Shown here one piece after another: positions 29,535 to 39,231 of a DNA stretch of 64,000 nucleotides (within the stretch, counting starts at the first letter, position 1; each line of letters starts with the position of its first letter). The stretch comes from an uncultured Spirochaetota bacterium (GTDB lineage: Bacteria; Spirochaetota; Brachyspiria; Brachyspirales; Brachyspiraceae). A program made the translations under genes and the position numbers. The DNA lies in assembly GCA_944390575.1 (NCBI GenBank), contig CALXQJ010000012.1, positions 48,491 to 112,490 on the forward strand. Reading direction: 5' to 3'. The notes below the pieces were generated by a model. That model did no database searches. It was not told the DNA's origin and saw only the letters and a list, made by a program, of their open reading frames with translations.

Positions 29535-29582
29535 ATTAGTACGATTTTTGACTAATTTTATACATATAAATAATATTGTCAA
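29535..29582 (-). promoter_or_regulatory. Promoter and candidate operator of the MATE-marR unit
   Basis: Minus strand: TTGACA (29577-29582), spacer 16, TAAAAT (29555-29560). An inverted repeat ATTAGT-10 bases-ACTAAT (29535-29556) overlaps the -10 region and start point, where a MarR-type repressor would be expected to bind. The promoter is well supported; the operator is inferred from position. Confidence 0.55.
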
Positions 29583-29612
29583 TATAAAATTATGTATAAA
29601 ATAAAAATTTAC

Positions 29613-29640
29613 TTGTAAAATTCCGTTAAATTGTTATTAT
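29613..29640 (+). promoter_or_regulatory. Candidate promoter of the lipoprotein at 29672
   Basis: TTGTAA (29613-29618) and TATTAT (29635-29640), spacer 16, end 32 bases before the start codon. A ribosome site AAGGAGA follows. Confidence 0.45.
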
Positions 29641-29671
29641 TAAATTAAGATATCAAAAGGAGAATTCTACC

Positions 29672-30400
29672 ATGACTATGACTAAAAAGTATTTTTTAGC
29701 ACTATCTATAATAATGATTTTAGCAGTAAGCTGTATGGATAATCCATCAAGACCAAAAAGAAGTAGTAGCGGAGCAGAAGAAGAAATAGAAATAACTTTA
29801 GGTGATGGAACAACAGTATCAGTGCCTGTTAATACTGGAGACTATTGGGAAGATAATGAAAAATTAACAGAGATATATTCTAATCAAATGTCTAAAACTT
29901 ATATTTATGATGGGGTACCTACAGGAAATGATGGGTTAAGATATAAATTTGCAGATAACTTAGATATGGTTAATCCAGAAGATAATACTGTGTACAAAAA
30001 ATATATAAAAACTATACTAGTTAAAGTAAATGATAAAGAAAATCAATTATTATCTAGTTCTTTACATGGAAAATATGTAGCCGGTGCTGTTTATAAAGTA
30101 GTTCAAGAAAGAGGTAAAGATGCTTCTGGATATGATGAGTCTACAGAAAAAAATCAACCAAAAGTTGGTGAGTATGAAATTATTATAGATAATTATAGTG
30201 CAACTTCTAAAGTTAAGGTGCCTATTGACCAAAGTGAAAAAACTCTAAACATTTTATATAGATACTATTTACCTACTTCTGATGCTAATTCTAATTATGA
30301 TCCAGAAAAAGTATTTGATGGAACATATCCAAAAATAGATGATATACCTGGTTGTTGGTTTATTTTACCAGAACAATATAAAGCTTCAGTAATATATTAA
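29672..30400 (+). CDS. Hypothetical lipoprotein
   Basis: Not recognised. The 242 residues begin with a signal peptide ending in the lipobox LAVSC (Cys near residue 21), followed by a short Ser/Arg/Lys and Glu-rich linker and then a soluble domain rich in Tyr, Asp and Asn without membrane helices or an obvious catalytic motif. The ATG is supported by AAGGAG 8 bases upstream. It is an isolated plus-strand gene with its own promoter and a terminator after it, flanked by two MATE genes. A surface or periplasmic lipoprotein is the most that can be said. Confidence 0.8.
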   Translation: MTMTKKYFLALSIIMILAVSCMDNPSRPKRSSSGAEEEIEITLGDGTTVSVPVNTGDYWEDNEKLTEIYSNQMSKTYIYDGVPTGNDGLRYKFADNLDMVNPEDNTVYKKYIKTILVKVNDKENQLLSSSLHGKYVAGAVYKVVQERGKDASGYDESTEKNQPKVGEYEIIIDNYSATSKVKVPIDQSEKTLNILYRYYLPTSDANSNYDPEKVFDGTYPKIDDIPGCWFILPEQYKASVIY

Positions 30401-30483
30401 GTATATTATAAGTGTAACAAATATATATGAAAAGGACAAAGGGCTTTCTCGCTTTTAGTTCCAAAAGATAAAATAAATATTAA

Positions 30484-30517
30484 AGATGCTATTCAATATG
30501 GATGGCATCTTTTTTAT
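30484..30517 (+). terminator. Terminator after the lipoprotein at 29672
   Basis: GATGC (30485-30489) can pair with GCATC (30505-30509), followed by TTTTTTTAT. The stem is short with a 15-base loop, so it is moderate; it may also serve the convergent MATE gene. Confidence 0.5.
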
Positions 30518-30524
30518 CATCTTC

Positions 30525-31889
30525 TTAATTAAATCTTAATTTATTTAATCTTTTTATCTCAAGAAAAAACATAGATAAAGCAAGTATCAAAGTAAGAAAA
30601 TCTGATATAGGACCTGCATATAAAGCACCTTTAAGCCCAAACAATTTAGATAATATTAATAATAATGGAAGTAGCAATATAATCTGTCTTGTAGTTGCTA
30701 TAAAAGCTCCTTTAATACCCTTACCCATAGAAGTAAAAAATGAACCTACAACAGGTTGAACTCCATTAACAACCATAAAAAATAAAAATATATGAATATA
30801 ATACTCAGCAAACTCAAAATATAGTAAATCTCCACTACCAAATATAGAAACTATACCACGCGGAAATAAGTGAAAAATAGATGTAGCTATTAAACCTATA
30901 CATATAGTTGTAGATAAAGTAAGTTTCATCATATTAATAACCCTATCATAATTCTTAGCACCATAATTAAAACCAATAATAGGCTGAGCACTATTAACAA
31001 CACCTATAACAAAAGAAATAACAATAGTATTAACCTTAGTAACAATACCACTAACAGCAAGAGGTATATTAGCACCATAAATAGATAAAGCACCATAATA
31101 AGCAAAAACATTATTCATAGCAATTTGAGTTATCATCATAGAAAGTTGATTAATACCACCAGAAGCACCAAGAAAAAATATTCTAAAAATATTTTTATAT
31201 CTTAAAATAAAACTATTTTTAGTTAGAACAATATTATTAAATTTATATCTAATAACAAGTATAAAAGAAATAAATTGTCCTATAATAGTAGCAATACCAG
31301 CACCTATAATACCCCACTTAAAAATAAATATAGGATCTAATATAGTATTAACAATAGCACCAACTAATACACAAAACATAGAGTATTTAGGAGAGCCATC
31401 AGAACGAATAATAAAACTCATTACCGTAGAAAATATAAAAGGCAAAAATCCAATAGCTGTAACAGATGTATAAGATATAGCATAACTCAATACTTCATCA
31501 GTGGCCCCAAATAAAGTCATAATTTTTCTATTAAAAATTAATACTATAGTAGTAAGTATAATGCTAATTATAATCGCAAGTGATAGTGTATTTCCAATAA
31601 TAATAGAAGCCTCTTCTTTTTTAGATTCTCCTAATAGTATATTAAATATAGAGGTACCACCAAGACCTAAAAATAATGAAATAGATAAGCATATAATAGT
31701 TATAGGAAAATTAACATTAGTAGCAGCATTTCCATATATACCAACACCATGCCCTATAAATACCTGATCTACTATATTATATAAAGAAGAAACTAATAGA
31801 GAAATAATATTTGGTATTGCAAATCTTACTAATAGCTTTGATAATTTCTCATAATATAGAGGATTATTTTTAATATCATCATTAATCAT
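30525..31889 (-). CDS. MATE-family efflux transporter
   Basis: Cation-coupled multidrug antiporter of 454 residues with twelve predicted helices. Family features include LLVSSLYNIVDQVFIGHGVG at the N terminus and the repeated ANTFLG-type positions of the second half (VVNSAQPIIGFNYGAKNYDRV). The start codon overlaps the stop codon of the upstream EIIA gene by 4 bases (ATGA), so translation is coupled and the three genes EIICBA, EIIA and MATE lie in one direction. Substrate unknown. It is intact, unlike the other MATE gene at 28196. Confidence 0.93.
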   Translation of the reverse strand: MINDDIKNNPLYYEKLSKLLVRFAIPNIISLLVSSLYNIVDQVFIGHGVGIYGNAATNVNFPITIICLSISLFLGLGGTSIFNILLGESKKEEASIIIGNTLSLAIIISIILTTIVLIFNRKIMTLFGATDEVLSYAISYTSVTAIGFLPFIFSTVMSFIIRSDGSPKYSMFCVLVGAIVNTILDPIFIFKWGIIGAGIATIIGQFISFILVIRYKFNNIVLTKNSFILRYKNIFRIFFLGASGGINQLSMMITQIAMNNVFAYYGALSIYGANIPLAVSGIVTKVNTIVISFVIGVVNSAQPIIGFNYGAKNYDRVINMMKLTLSTTICIGLIATSIFHLFPRGIVSIFGSGDLLYFEFAEYYIHIFLFFMVVNGVQPVVGSFFTSMGKGIKGAFIATTRQIILLLPLLLILSKLFGLKGALYAGPISDFLTLILALSMFFLEIKRLNKLRFN

Positions 31890-32365
31890 ATTGTTAGTTT
31901 ATACTCTTTAATAAAAATTAGATCATCATTATACTCAACAAAATCTTTATCAGTAGTATATATCTCACTATAATTAATACCATTAACAACAACAACAGGA
32001 GAAACTAATGAAAACCCATCAGCCTTAATAGCCTCAACATCAAAATCTAATAATAAATCCCCTCTATGAACCTTAGCACCCTCAAAAAAATTAGCATGAA
32101 AATAATTACCATCTAATTTAATAGTATCAATACCAATATGAATAATAAGCTCTATTCCATTATCAGAACTTAACCCAACTATATGATTAGTATAAAAAAT
32201 ACTTTCAATAATTCCATCGAAAGGAGAATAAACTTTTCCTTCTGTAGGCTCTATAGCAATACCACTACCAATAGATCCAGAAGCAAAAGCAATATCATCA
32301 ACATCTTTAAGAGCTACAACCTTACCAGTCATCGGAGCTGGAATAATATAATCATAAGCGTTCAT
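31886..32365 (-). CDS. crr: Stand-alone PTS EIIA component, glucose family
   Basis: Phosphocarrier of 159 residues, the length of EIIA-Glc. The ATG at 32365 gives the normal N terminus (YIIPAPMTGKVVAL). The two active-site histidines are His61 (in NHIVGL) and the phosphoacceptor His76 (in ELIIHIGIDT). It is strikingly similar to the EIIA domain of the adjacent EIICBA protein (for example GIAIEPTEGKVY in both), so it looks like a duplicated domain. It might feed other permeases that lack their own EIIA, or signal. Symbol used for the family. Confidence 0.9.
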   Translation of the reverse strand: MNAYDYIIPAPMTGKVVALKDVDDIAFASGSIGSGIAIEPTEGKVYSPFDGIIESIFYTNHIVGLSSDNGIELIIHIGIDTIKLDGNYFHANFFEGAKVHRGDLLLDFDVEAIKADGFSLVSPVVVVNGINYSEIYTTDKDFVEYNDDLIFIKEYKLTI

Positions 32366-32442
32366 ACAATATTCATCCTCATAAAAATTATAATTTTTAT
32401 AAGTATACAATATTATATATAAAAATAAAGTAAAATTAGTTA

Positions 32443-32487
32443 ATACAAAAAAGGAGCATATTATTAAAAAATAATAACACACTCCTT
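32443..32487 (-). terminator. Terminator after EIICBA
   Basis: Minus strand: AAGGAG, a partly paired inner stem TTATTAT/ATAATA, and CTCCTT, followed by TTTTGT. It lies 35 bases after the EIICBA stop, so crr and MATE are reached only by read-through or from another start. Confidence 0.7.
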
Positions 32488-32522
32488 ATAAAAGCTAACA
32501 AATTATATTAATTACTTATTAG

Positions 32523-34622
32523 TTACTTTTTAGCATCAAGTAAACTCTCACCATTCTTAATATCAGAAGCATTAGCTAATACAGAAATATCACTATAATC
32601 AGCAGTATTAGTAACTATAATTGGAGTAACAATAGGATATCCAGCTTTTTTAATAGCCTCAATATCAAACTCTAATAATAAATCACCCTTCTTTATTTTC
32701 TGACCATCAGATATATGTGAAACAAAATGCTCACCATTTAATTTAACTGTATCCATACCAACATGAATTAATAATTCAATACCGCTATCAGAAGTAAGCC
32801 CCATAGCATGCTTAGTAGGGAATGCAGTTTCAACAACACCATCAAAAGGAGCATAAACTTTTCCTTCAGTAGGTTCTATAGCAATACCCTTACCCATAGC
32901 CTCAGAAGAAAATGCCTCATCAGCCACATCAGAAAGTTTAATAACCTTACCAGTCATAGGAGATAAAATAGTAGCATCAGAAACAGATTTATTGCTTGAT
33001 GAAGTAGTAGAAGCATTATTATGAGAAACATTAGCAGAAGCATTATCACTAATAGGATCTTTTAAATAAGACTCTAATCTAGATTTTACAACAGTAACCT
33101 TAGGTCCATATATAACCTGTACACCCTCACCACTCTTAATAATACCAGCAGCACCAGATGATTTTAAAGTAGCATCATCCACTTTAGAAGGTTCAAATAC
33201 AGTAACACGTAAGCGAGTAGCACAACAGTCTACATCCTTAATATTAGCCTTACCACCTAAACCTACTACAATTAAAGGAGCTTCTTCATACTTACTTGCA
33301 CCCTTTGATGCTTGATAATCAGCTTTTGTATAAAGTTTAGTCTCTTCATCATCTTCTTCACGACCTGGAGTTTTTAAGTTAAATTTAGTAATTAGGAAAT
33401 AGAACATAAAGTAATAAATAAAGAAGTAGAATATACCAACTAAAGGTACAAATACCCAATTAGTTTTTGCATTTCCTTGTAGAATACCAAATAGGAATAA
33501 ATCAATAAAACCACCTGAGAAAGTTTGACCTACTCCAACATGGAATATATGCATAAGCATAAATGATAAACCAGCAAATACACAGTGAACAGCATATATA
33601 AAAGGAGCAACAAATAAGAATGTAAACTCTATAGGCTCTGTAATACCTGTTAATACAGAAGTAAGAGCAGCAGAGAATAATAAAGCACCTACTACTTTTT
33701 TCTTTTCTGGTCTTGAAACTTTATACATAGCAAGTGCAGCACCTGGTAAACCAAATATCATAAATGGGAACTTACCTGCCATAAATCTTGTAGCTTCTGC
33801 ACTAAATTTAACAGTATTAGGATCAGCAAGTTGTGCAAAGAATATATTTTGTGCACCCTCTACAATACGACCACCTATCTCCATAGTACCACCAAGAGAT
33901 GTTTGCCAGAAAGGAGTATAGAATACGTGATGAAGTCCAAAAGGAATTAAAGCTCTCTCTATTATACCATAAACAAAAGTAGCAGGATAACCAGCACCAG
34001 CAACTAAATCACTTAAATGATTCATTACAGACTGAATAGGAGGCCATATAAAATACATTAATATACCAACAACTAAATATACCATTGCAGAAATAATAGG
34101 TATAAATCTTGTACCACCAAAGAATGATAATACTTGTGGAAGCTCTATATTATAATACTTATTGTGTAAAGCAGCTACTCCAAGACCTACTATAATACCT
34201 CCAAATACTCCCATTTGAAGTGAATTAATACCAATAACACCTGCAGTAGAATTAGCAATCTCAGGAGCTCCAAATACAGATATCATCTGACCAATAGCAG
34301 CATGCATTACTAAAAAACCAATACCACCAGCTAAAGCAGCTACTTCTTTCTCTTGACGAGCCATACCAATAGCTACACTAATTGCAAATATTAATGGTAA
34401 ATTTGCAAAAATAATCTCTCCAGATTTACTCAAAACTGAAAGAACGGCAAAAGGTACTGTACCAGGACCTAAAATACCTATTAAATTATATGCCTCTAAA
34501 GTTGTAGTATTTGTAAATGAAGCACCAATACCCAAAAACAAACCTGCAACAGGTAAAACGGCAATAGGAAGCATAAAGGATCTACCCACCCTTTGAAGCA
34601 CTCCAAACAGTTTATCTTTCAT
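32523..34622 (-). CDS. PTS permease EIICBA, glucose/N-acetylglucosamine family
   Basis: Sugar uptake and phosphorylation protein of 699 residues. The ATG at 34622 is chosen because AAAGGAG lies 9 bases upstream and the protein then begins like PtsG (KLFGVLQRVGRSFMLPIAVLPVAG). Domain order is EIIC (about 1-400, ten helices, with LTGITEPIEFTFLFVAP), EIIB with the phosphocysteine in DVDCCATRLRV, and EIIA with the phosphohistidine in ELLIHVGMDTVKLNG. Overall it resembles the glucose rather than the GlcNAc subgroup, but substrate is not certain. HPr and enzyme I are at the window's start. Confidence 0.93.
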   Translation of the reverse strand: MKDKLFGVLQRVGRSFMLPIAVLPVAGLFLGIGASFTNTTTLEAYNLIGILGPGTVPFAVLSVLSKSGEIIFANLPLIFAISVAIGMARQEKEVAALAGGIGFLVMHAAIGQMISVFGAPEIANSTAGVIGINSLQMGVFGGIIVGLGVAALHNKYYNIELPQVLSFFGGTRFIPIISAMVYLVVGILMYFIWPPIQSVMNHLSDLVAGAGYPATFVYGIIERALIPFGLHHVFYTPFWQTSLGGTMEIGGRIVEGAQNIFFAQLADPNTVKFSAEATRFMAGKFPFMIFGLPGAALAMYKVSRPEKKKVVGALLFSAALTSVLTGITEPIEFTFLFVAPFIYAVHCVFAGLSFMLMHIFHVGVGQTFSGGFIDLFLFGILQGNAKTNWVFVPLVGIFYFFIYYFMFYFLITKFNLKTPGREEDDEETKLYTKADYQASKGASKYEEAPLIVVGLGGKANIKDVDCCATRLRVTVFEPSKVDDATLKSSGAAGIIKSGEGVQVIYGPKVTVVKSRLESYLKDPISDNASANVSHNNASTTSSSNKSVSDATILSPMTGKVIKLSDVADEAFSSEAMGKGIAIEPTEGKVYAPFDGVVETAFPTKHAMGLTSDSGIELLIHVGMDTVKLNGEHFVSHISDGQKIKKGDLLLEFDIEAIKKAGYPIVTPIIVTNTADYSDISVLANASDIKNGESLLDAKK

Positions 34623-34824
34623 AAGACTAAACTCCTTTTTAGTTTTAATTTCTTTTAGTATTTTAGTAAAAAAAATCATTTTAGTCAAATTTTATTACCA
34701 TTTATACTTTTATATAAATATATTCAGTGATATAATCTAAAAAAATATTAACGATAATAAAAATATGTTTAATATAAAATCAATTATATTGTTATATTTA
34801 ATACATAAGGAGGAAATATTTTCT

Positions 34825-35808
34825 ATGAGAGTAATTTTTATTATTTTTATATACTTATCTATAATATCTTGTGGTAATTCTCCAAGAACAATAAATCCTG
34901 TAACTGCTGTTAATATAAGCGAAGTGGATGTACAAGAAGCTTTTGCTCGTATGGGTGTTGTTTCTGTTACCACTGTAGATTCTAGTGCTAAAGAAACTCA
35001 AAATAAAGTAAAGTTTGATTTCTCTTCTAAAAATCAAGATGAATTATTTGTAAACAAAAGTGGAAATAATTTTCAAATTTATGTAAAAGGATTAAAAGAT
35101 TCTGGTACTTTTAAAAATGGAGAAACTGTTGTTTATACTCAATTATATTTTGCTTTTGCTGATGTATTATCAAAACATAATAGTAGTATGATAAAACTTC
35201 AAGATAGCTCACTTTTTAGACTTAAACCTTCTGTAAGTAACGATACTCTTACTATAGAAGCAACTTTTGATGATAGAACAACTGGAGGAAAAGGAGATAT
35301 AAAGTTTGTTTTTGAGTTAAAAGAAAAAATAGATAATATAGATATCAAATATAGTAAAGATAAAATAAAAGAAAGTGACTTTGTACGTTATATAGCAAAT
35401 ATGACAGGAACATCTACTACTGATAAACAATACAAACCTCTAGATAATAATAATGTGGTTTGGAATATATTTAATGATCTAGGTGGGTATAGTATAAAAA
35501 GCTGGCAAGGTGAGTTATCAAAATCTACAGGATTAAAACCAACTACTCAACCTAATGCTGCTATAGAACCATTAGAATTAGCTAAAATAGTAGCTACAAA
35601 CATAGTAGATGCTGCAGGTGCTGCTAATGTTAATGTAGAAGTAGATATACCTACTACAGCTCCTGGAAATAAAGATCCTATTAGGCTTGTAGTAAAAGTT
35701 GTAGGAACAAGAAGTTATTTATTAGATTTAGAGCCGTCACTTGAAGCTTATAAAAATGGAAAACCATTTAATTTAGCTCCTGGTGATAAGGGATGGGATA
35801 ATAAATAA
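34825..35808 (+). CDS. Hypothetical lipoprotein
   Basis: Not recognised. I place the start at 34825 (MRVIFIIFIYLSIISC), preceded by AAGGAGG, giving 327 residues; the lipobox Cys is residue 16. After the lipobox the protein is soluble, with charged and hydroxyl-rich stretches, an acidic DDRTTGGKGDIKFVFELKEK section and a Pro-rich region near the C terminus (PTTQPNAAIEPL). No known domain was seen. A related but broken lipoprotein gene follows after 27 bases on the same strand, suggesting a local family of surface lipoproteins. Confidence 0.8.
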   Translation: MRVIFIIFIYLSIISCGNSPRTINPVTAVNISEVDVQEAFARMGVVSVTTVDSSAKETQNKVKFDFSSKNQDELFVNKSGNNFQIYVKGLKDSGTFKNGETVVYTQLYFAFADVLSKHNSSMIKLQDSSLFRLKPSVSNDTLTIEATFDDRTTGGKGDIKFVFELKEKIDNIDIKYSKDKIKESDFVRYIANMTGTSTTDKQYKPLDNNNVVWNIFNDLGGYSIKSWQGELSKSTGLKPTTQPNAAIEPLELAKIVATNIVDAAGAANVNVEVDIPTTAPGNKDPIRLVVKVVGTRSYLLDLEPSLEAYKNGKPFNLAPGDKGWDNK

Positions 35809-35835
35809 TATAAAAAATAAATAAGGTATTCTTTG

Positions 35836-36376
35836 ATGTATAAAAAATTTATATACTTAATTTTCATAATCTCTTTTATCATTAGTTGTACAAGCCCAAA
35901 TAATGCAACTACTACTAATGAAGATAATAATATAGACAAAACTATAACAAAATAAGATGTTATAGAGTTACTAAGTAAATTTAAAATCGTAAGCATACCT
36001 ATAGACTATAATAACTCCTTAGGGGGATTCGATTTTAGAAATGGTGTATTAGATGACACTATAGATAAAACCTACATTTACTGTAAAAAATATAAATGCT
36101 GATACACGTAAATTACCACCAAGATATATACTTCAATCTATGATTAGAAAAATAGAAGCTTATCATGGTATATTAACTCTAAAATTAAAAGTAAAAAAGC
36201 CTACTACAGCATTAAAATGGTTAAATGAAAAACCTCTATCAGAGTCTACTGAAAATGGAATATTAGATATAGAAATAGAACTTGCTGATGAAGAATATAC
36301 TATGCCAGATAAATATAAAACTATAAGAATAATTTTTGCTGTAGAAGGTAGAAGGTGGGGTTTTGATGATATATAA
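35836..36376 (+). pseudogene. Decayed lipoprotein gene
   Basis: Starts MYKKFIYLIFIISFIISC with a clear lipobox. The frame ends at a TAA (35953-35955) where CAA would give ITKQDVIELLSKF; it then continues in the same frame until the AAAA run at 36066-36069, after which the coding sequence moves to the next frame (PTFTVKNINADTRKLPPRY) and ends DIEIELADEEYT and GRRWGFDDI at 36376. Two separate lesions, a nonsense change and a one-base insertion, point to a real pseudogene rather than a single sequencing error. Weakly similar in plan to the upstream lipoprotein. Confidence 0.75.
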
Positions 36377-36395
36377 TATCATTAAATAATAAAAA

Positions 36396-36436
36396 TAAAG
36401 AGACCTAAAAAGTAATTTTTTAAGTCTCTTTTTATT
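36396..36436. terminator. Bidirectional terminator
   Basis: AAAGAGAC-C-TAAAAA and TTTTTTAAGTCTCTTT form a long stem with one bulge, followed by TTTTATTTT on the + strand and preceded by an A-rich run. It separates the lipoprotein pseudogene from the convergent glgP gene. Confidence 0.75.
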
Positions 36437-36465
36437 TTAACTATTTTTCTTTAATGTATTAAATA

Positions 36466-39030
36466 TTATCCCCAAATAACAGCCTTCAAGTCAAACTTAT
36501 AAGACAAGTCCTTATGATATGGATATACTCTAACAGCATAACCACTTTGACCTGTAGTATTACATACAAGGTTTGTAGTAAATGAATGTCTACCATTACC
36601 TAAATCTTTAGAATGTTTCATTTCTATAACTTTAGGCTCTATAATTTCTTCTTTCATATCAAGCTTACCATAATAAATTTCTACTTTAACAGACTCAGGA
36701 GTTATAGTACCCAAATTAACAGTAGCACTAACTTCAAATTTACTACCAACTTTAAGCCCCTTAGTAGGAATCTCAGAAAGACTATTTTCAATAGACACCT
36801 TACCCCAATTAAAGTAAATATCATCCTTCCAATACTTTAAAGCCTTAGCCTTATCAAAGTCTTTAGAGATGATAGAATTATATCTCTTAGAAGCCTTATC
36901 ATAAAACTTATTAAAGTAATCAGCAACCATTCTATTAGTAGAAAACTCAGGACAAATAGTCTGCATACTCCACTTCATTGCCGAAACCCAACCACGAGGT
37001 ATATCATCACGTCCTCTATTATCATAGAATAAAGGAATAATCTCTTGCTCTAAAGCATTATATATAGCCTTACTCTCAACCTCATCTTGATAATCTAAAT
37101 CAGCATACTGCTCTCTATTACCAATAGGCCAACCATTCTGACCATCATAAGCCTCATCCCACCAACCATCTAAAATAGAAAGATTAAGTCCTCCATTAGG
37201 TGGAACTTTCATACCACTAGTACCAGATGCCTCAAGTGGTCTTCTAGGGTTATTAAGCCATATATCAACACCCTGTACCATATAACGAGCTACATTAATA
37301 TCATAATCTTCTAAAAATACAATATGATCTCTAAAATCAGCACTACGACAAATCTCTGCAATATCACGAATAAGTGCCTTACCACCATTATCATGTGGAT
37401 GTGCCTTACCTGCAAAAATTATCTGAATAGGTCTATTCTTATCATTAACTAATCTTTTTAATCTCTCTAAATCTCTAAATAATAAAGTACCTCGCTTATA
37501 AGTAGCAAATCTACGAGCAAAACCAATAGTTAAAGCCTCTGGAGATAATACCTGATCTGCATGTTCTATCTCAGCTTTAGTAAAACCTCTATTTGTAATT
37601 TGTGTTTTTAATCTTTCTCTACAAAACTCAATAAGTCTCTCTTTGCGTCTCTCATGAGTTCTCCAAAGCTCTGCATCTGGAATACGCTGTACTCTCTCCC
37701 AAGATTCTCTCTCTAGAGGATTAGTTCTCCATCTTGGTCCTAAATATCTATCTAATAAAGTTTGCATCTCAAAAGAAATCCAACTTAATGTATGAATACC
37801 ATTTGTAATAGCATCTATTGGTAATTCTTCTGAAGGTACTCCCTTCCAAATATCTTTCCACATATCTCTTGATACATGTCCGTGTAGTATAGACACTCCA
37901 TTATTTTCTGCTGATAGATTAAGTGCTAATACTGTCATACAGAAATTTTCTTTTGTATCTTCTGGATGTATTCTACCAAGTTTTAGAAAATCCTCCATAC
38001 TAATATCTATTTCTTTAATATAGTCAGAAAAATACTTAATCATCATATCCTGTGGAAATACATCATTACCAGCAGGTACAGGAGTATGTGTTGTAAATAC
38101 ATTAGAAGCATATACAACTTCACGTGCTACAAGTCTATCAAGACCATTCATATGCATTAATTGTCTCATTCTCTCTAAAGATAAAAATGCACTATGTCCT
38201 TCATTCATATGATAAACTGTAGGTTTTATTCCAAGTCTCTCTAAAGCTCTTACTCCACCTATACCAAGTAGAATTTCTTGCTCTATTCTGTTTTCTAAAT
38301 CTCCACCATAAAGCTGTGCTGTTATATCTCTATCTTTAATACTATTTTCTTCTATATTAGCATCCAAATAATAAAGCTCTATACGACCAACATTAGCCTT
38401 CCATATCTGTGCATATACCTTACGTCCAGGTAAATCTACATCTATCTTTACAGGCTCACCATTCTTATCTAAAACTTTCTCTAAAGCTAAATTAAAAAAA
38501 TCATTTTCAATATCATATTCCTGTTGCCAACCTTCCGCATTAAGATATTGACGGAAATAACCTTTTCTATATAATAATCCAACAGCAACCAGTGGAAGTC
38601 CTAAGTCTGATGCTGACTTTAAATGATCACCAGATAATATACCTAAACCACCAGAGTAATTAGGTAAAGACTCGTGTAAACCATATTCAAAAGAAAAATA
38701 AGCTATCTTTTCACCCTTAGTCTTTTGAGATGAATCTAAACTATCATACCAAGTTTCCTGCTTCATATATGTCTTAAACTCATCATAAACCTCAGATAAA
38801 GCCATCATTGCCGCATCATCTTCAAGCATATCTTCAAAAACACTTTGATCAGATTCACCTAAAATTCTTATAGGATTATGATAAACTTTCTCCCATAAAT
38901 CCAAGTTAATGTTTCTAAGTAAATTAACTGCTTTCTGATTCCAACACCACCAGAAATTCTTTGTAATTTCCAATAAAGGCTCTAATTCCTTTGGAAGTGA
39001 AGGAGATACCATATACTTTTTTACTTTCAT
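36466..39030 (-). CDS. glgP: Alpha-glucan (glycogen/maltodextrin) phosphorylase
   Basis: Releases glucose-1-phosphate from alpha-1,4-glucans using pyridoxal phosphate. The 854 residues belong to the type with an N-terminal extra domain (KELEPLLEITKNFWWCWNQKA). The substrate region YFSFEYGLHESLPNYSGGLGILSGDH and the cofactor site EASGTSGMKVPPNGG, whose Lys binds PLP, are intact, as is the FAGKAHPHD segment. The C terminus adds a beta-rich domain of about 100 residues. It stands alone; glycogen synthesis genes are not in the window. Confidence 0.96.
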   Translation of the reverse strand: MKVKKYMVSPSLPKELEPLLEITKNFWWCWNQKAVNLLRNINLDLWEKVYHNPIRILGESDQSVFEDMLEDDAAMMALSEVYDEFKTYMKQETWYDSLDSSQKTKGEKIAYFSFEYGLHESLPNYSGGLGILSGDHLKSASDLGLPLVAVGLLYRKGYFRQYLNAEGWQQEYDIENDFFNLALEKVLDKNGEPVKIDVDLPGRKVYAQIWKANVGRIELYYLDANIEENSIKDRDITAQLYGGDLENRIEQEILLGIGGVRALERLGIKPTVYHMNEGHSAFLSLERMRQLMHMNGLDRLVAREVVYASNVFTTHTPVPAGNDVFPQDMMIKYFSDYIKEIDISMEDFLKLGRIHPEDTKENFCMTVLALNLSAENNGVSILHGHVSRDMWKDIWKGVPSEELPIDAITNGIHTLSWISFEMQTLLDRYLGPRWRTNPLERESWERVQRIPDAELWRTHERRKERLIEFCRERLKTQITNRGFTKAEIEHADQVLSPEALTIGFARRFATYKRGTLLFRDLERLKRLVNDKNRPIQIIFAGKAHPHDNGGKALIRDIAEICRSADFRDHIVFLEDYDINVARYMVQGVDIWLNNPRRPLEASGTSGMKVPPNGGLNLSILDGWWDEAYDGQNGWPIGNREQYADLDYQDEVESKAIYNALEQEIIPLFYDNRGRDDIPRGWVSAMKWSMQTICPEFSTNRMVADYFNKFYDKASKRYNSIISKDFDKAKALKYWKDDIYFNWGKVSIENSLSEIPTKGLKVGSKFEVSATVNLGTITPESVKVEIYYGKLDMKEEIIEPKVIEMKHSKDLGNGRHSFTTNLVCNTTGQSGYAVRVYPYHKDLSYKFDLKAVIWG

Positions 39031-39231
39031 TAGACTGTACCACCTTTTTTTGTTGTTATTAATTACTTTTTATTTCCCTACTAAAATTAATAAAGATTAA
39101 AAATAGAAAAATATATTTAATATATCGTTATAGTATAATAATTTAATATTATATTTTCAAGTAAAATTGTATTTATATATTAAAAATAATGATATTATAT
39201 TAATATAAAAATAAATGAAATGAGGTGTGAT

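Noticed and set aside
36140..36376. A separate 78-residue gene starting at 36140.
   Set aside because: It is the 3' part of the broken lipoprotein gene; the frame continues upstream of that Met (NINADTRKLPPRY) without a start signal.
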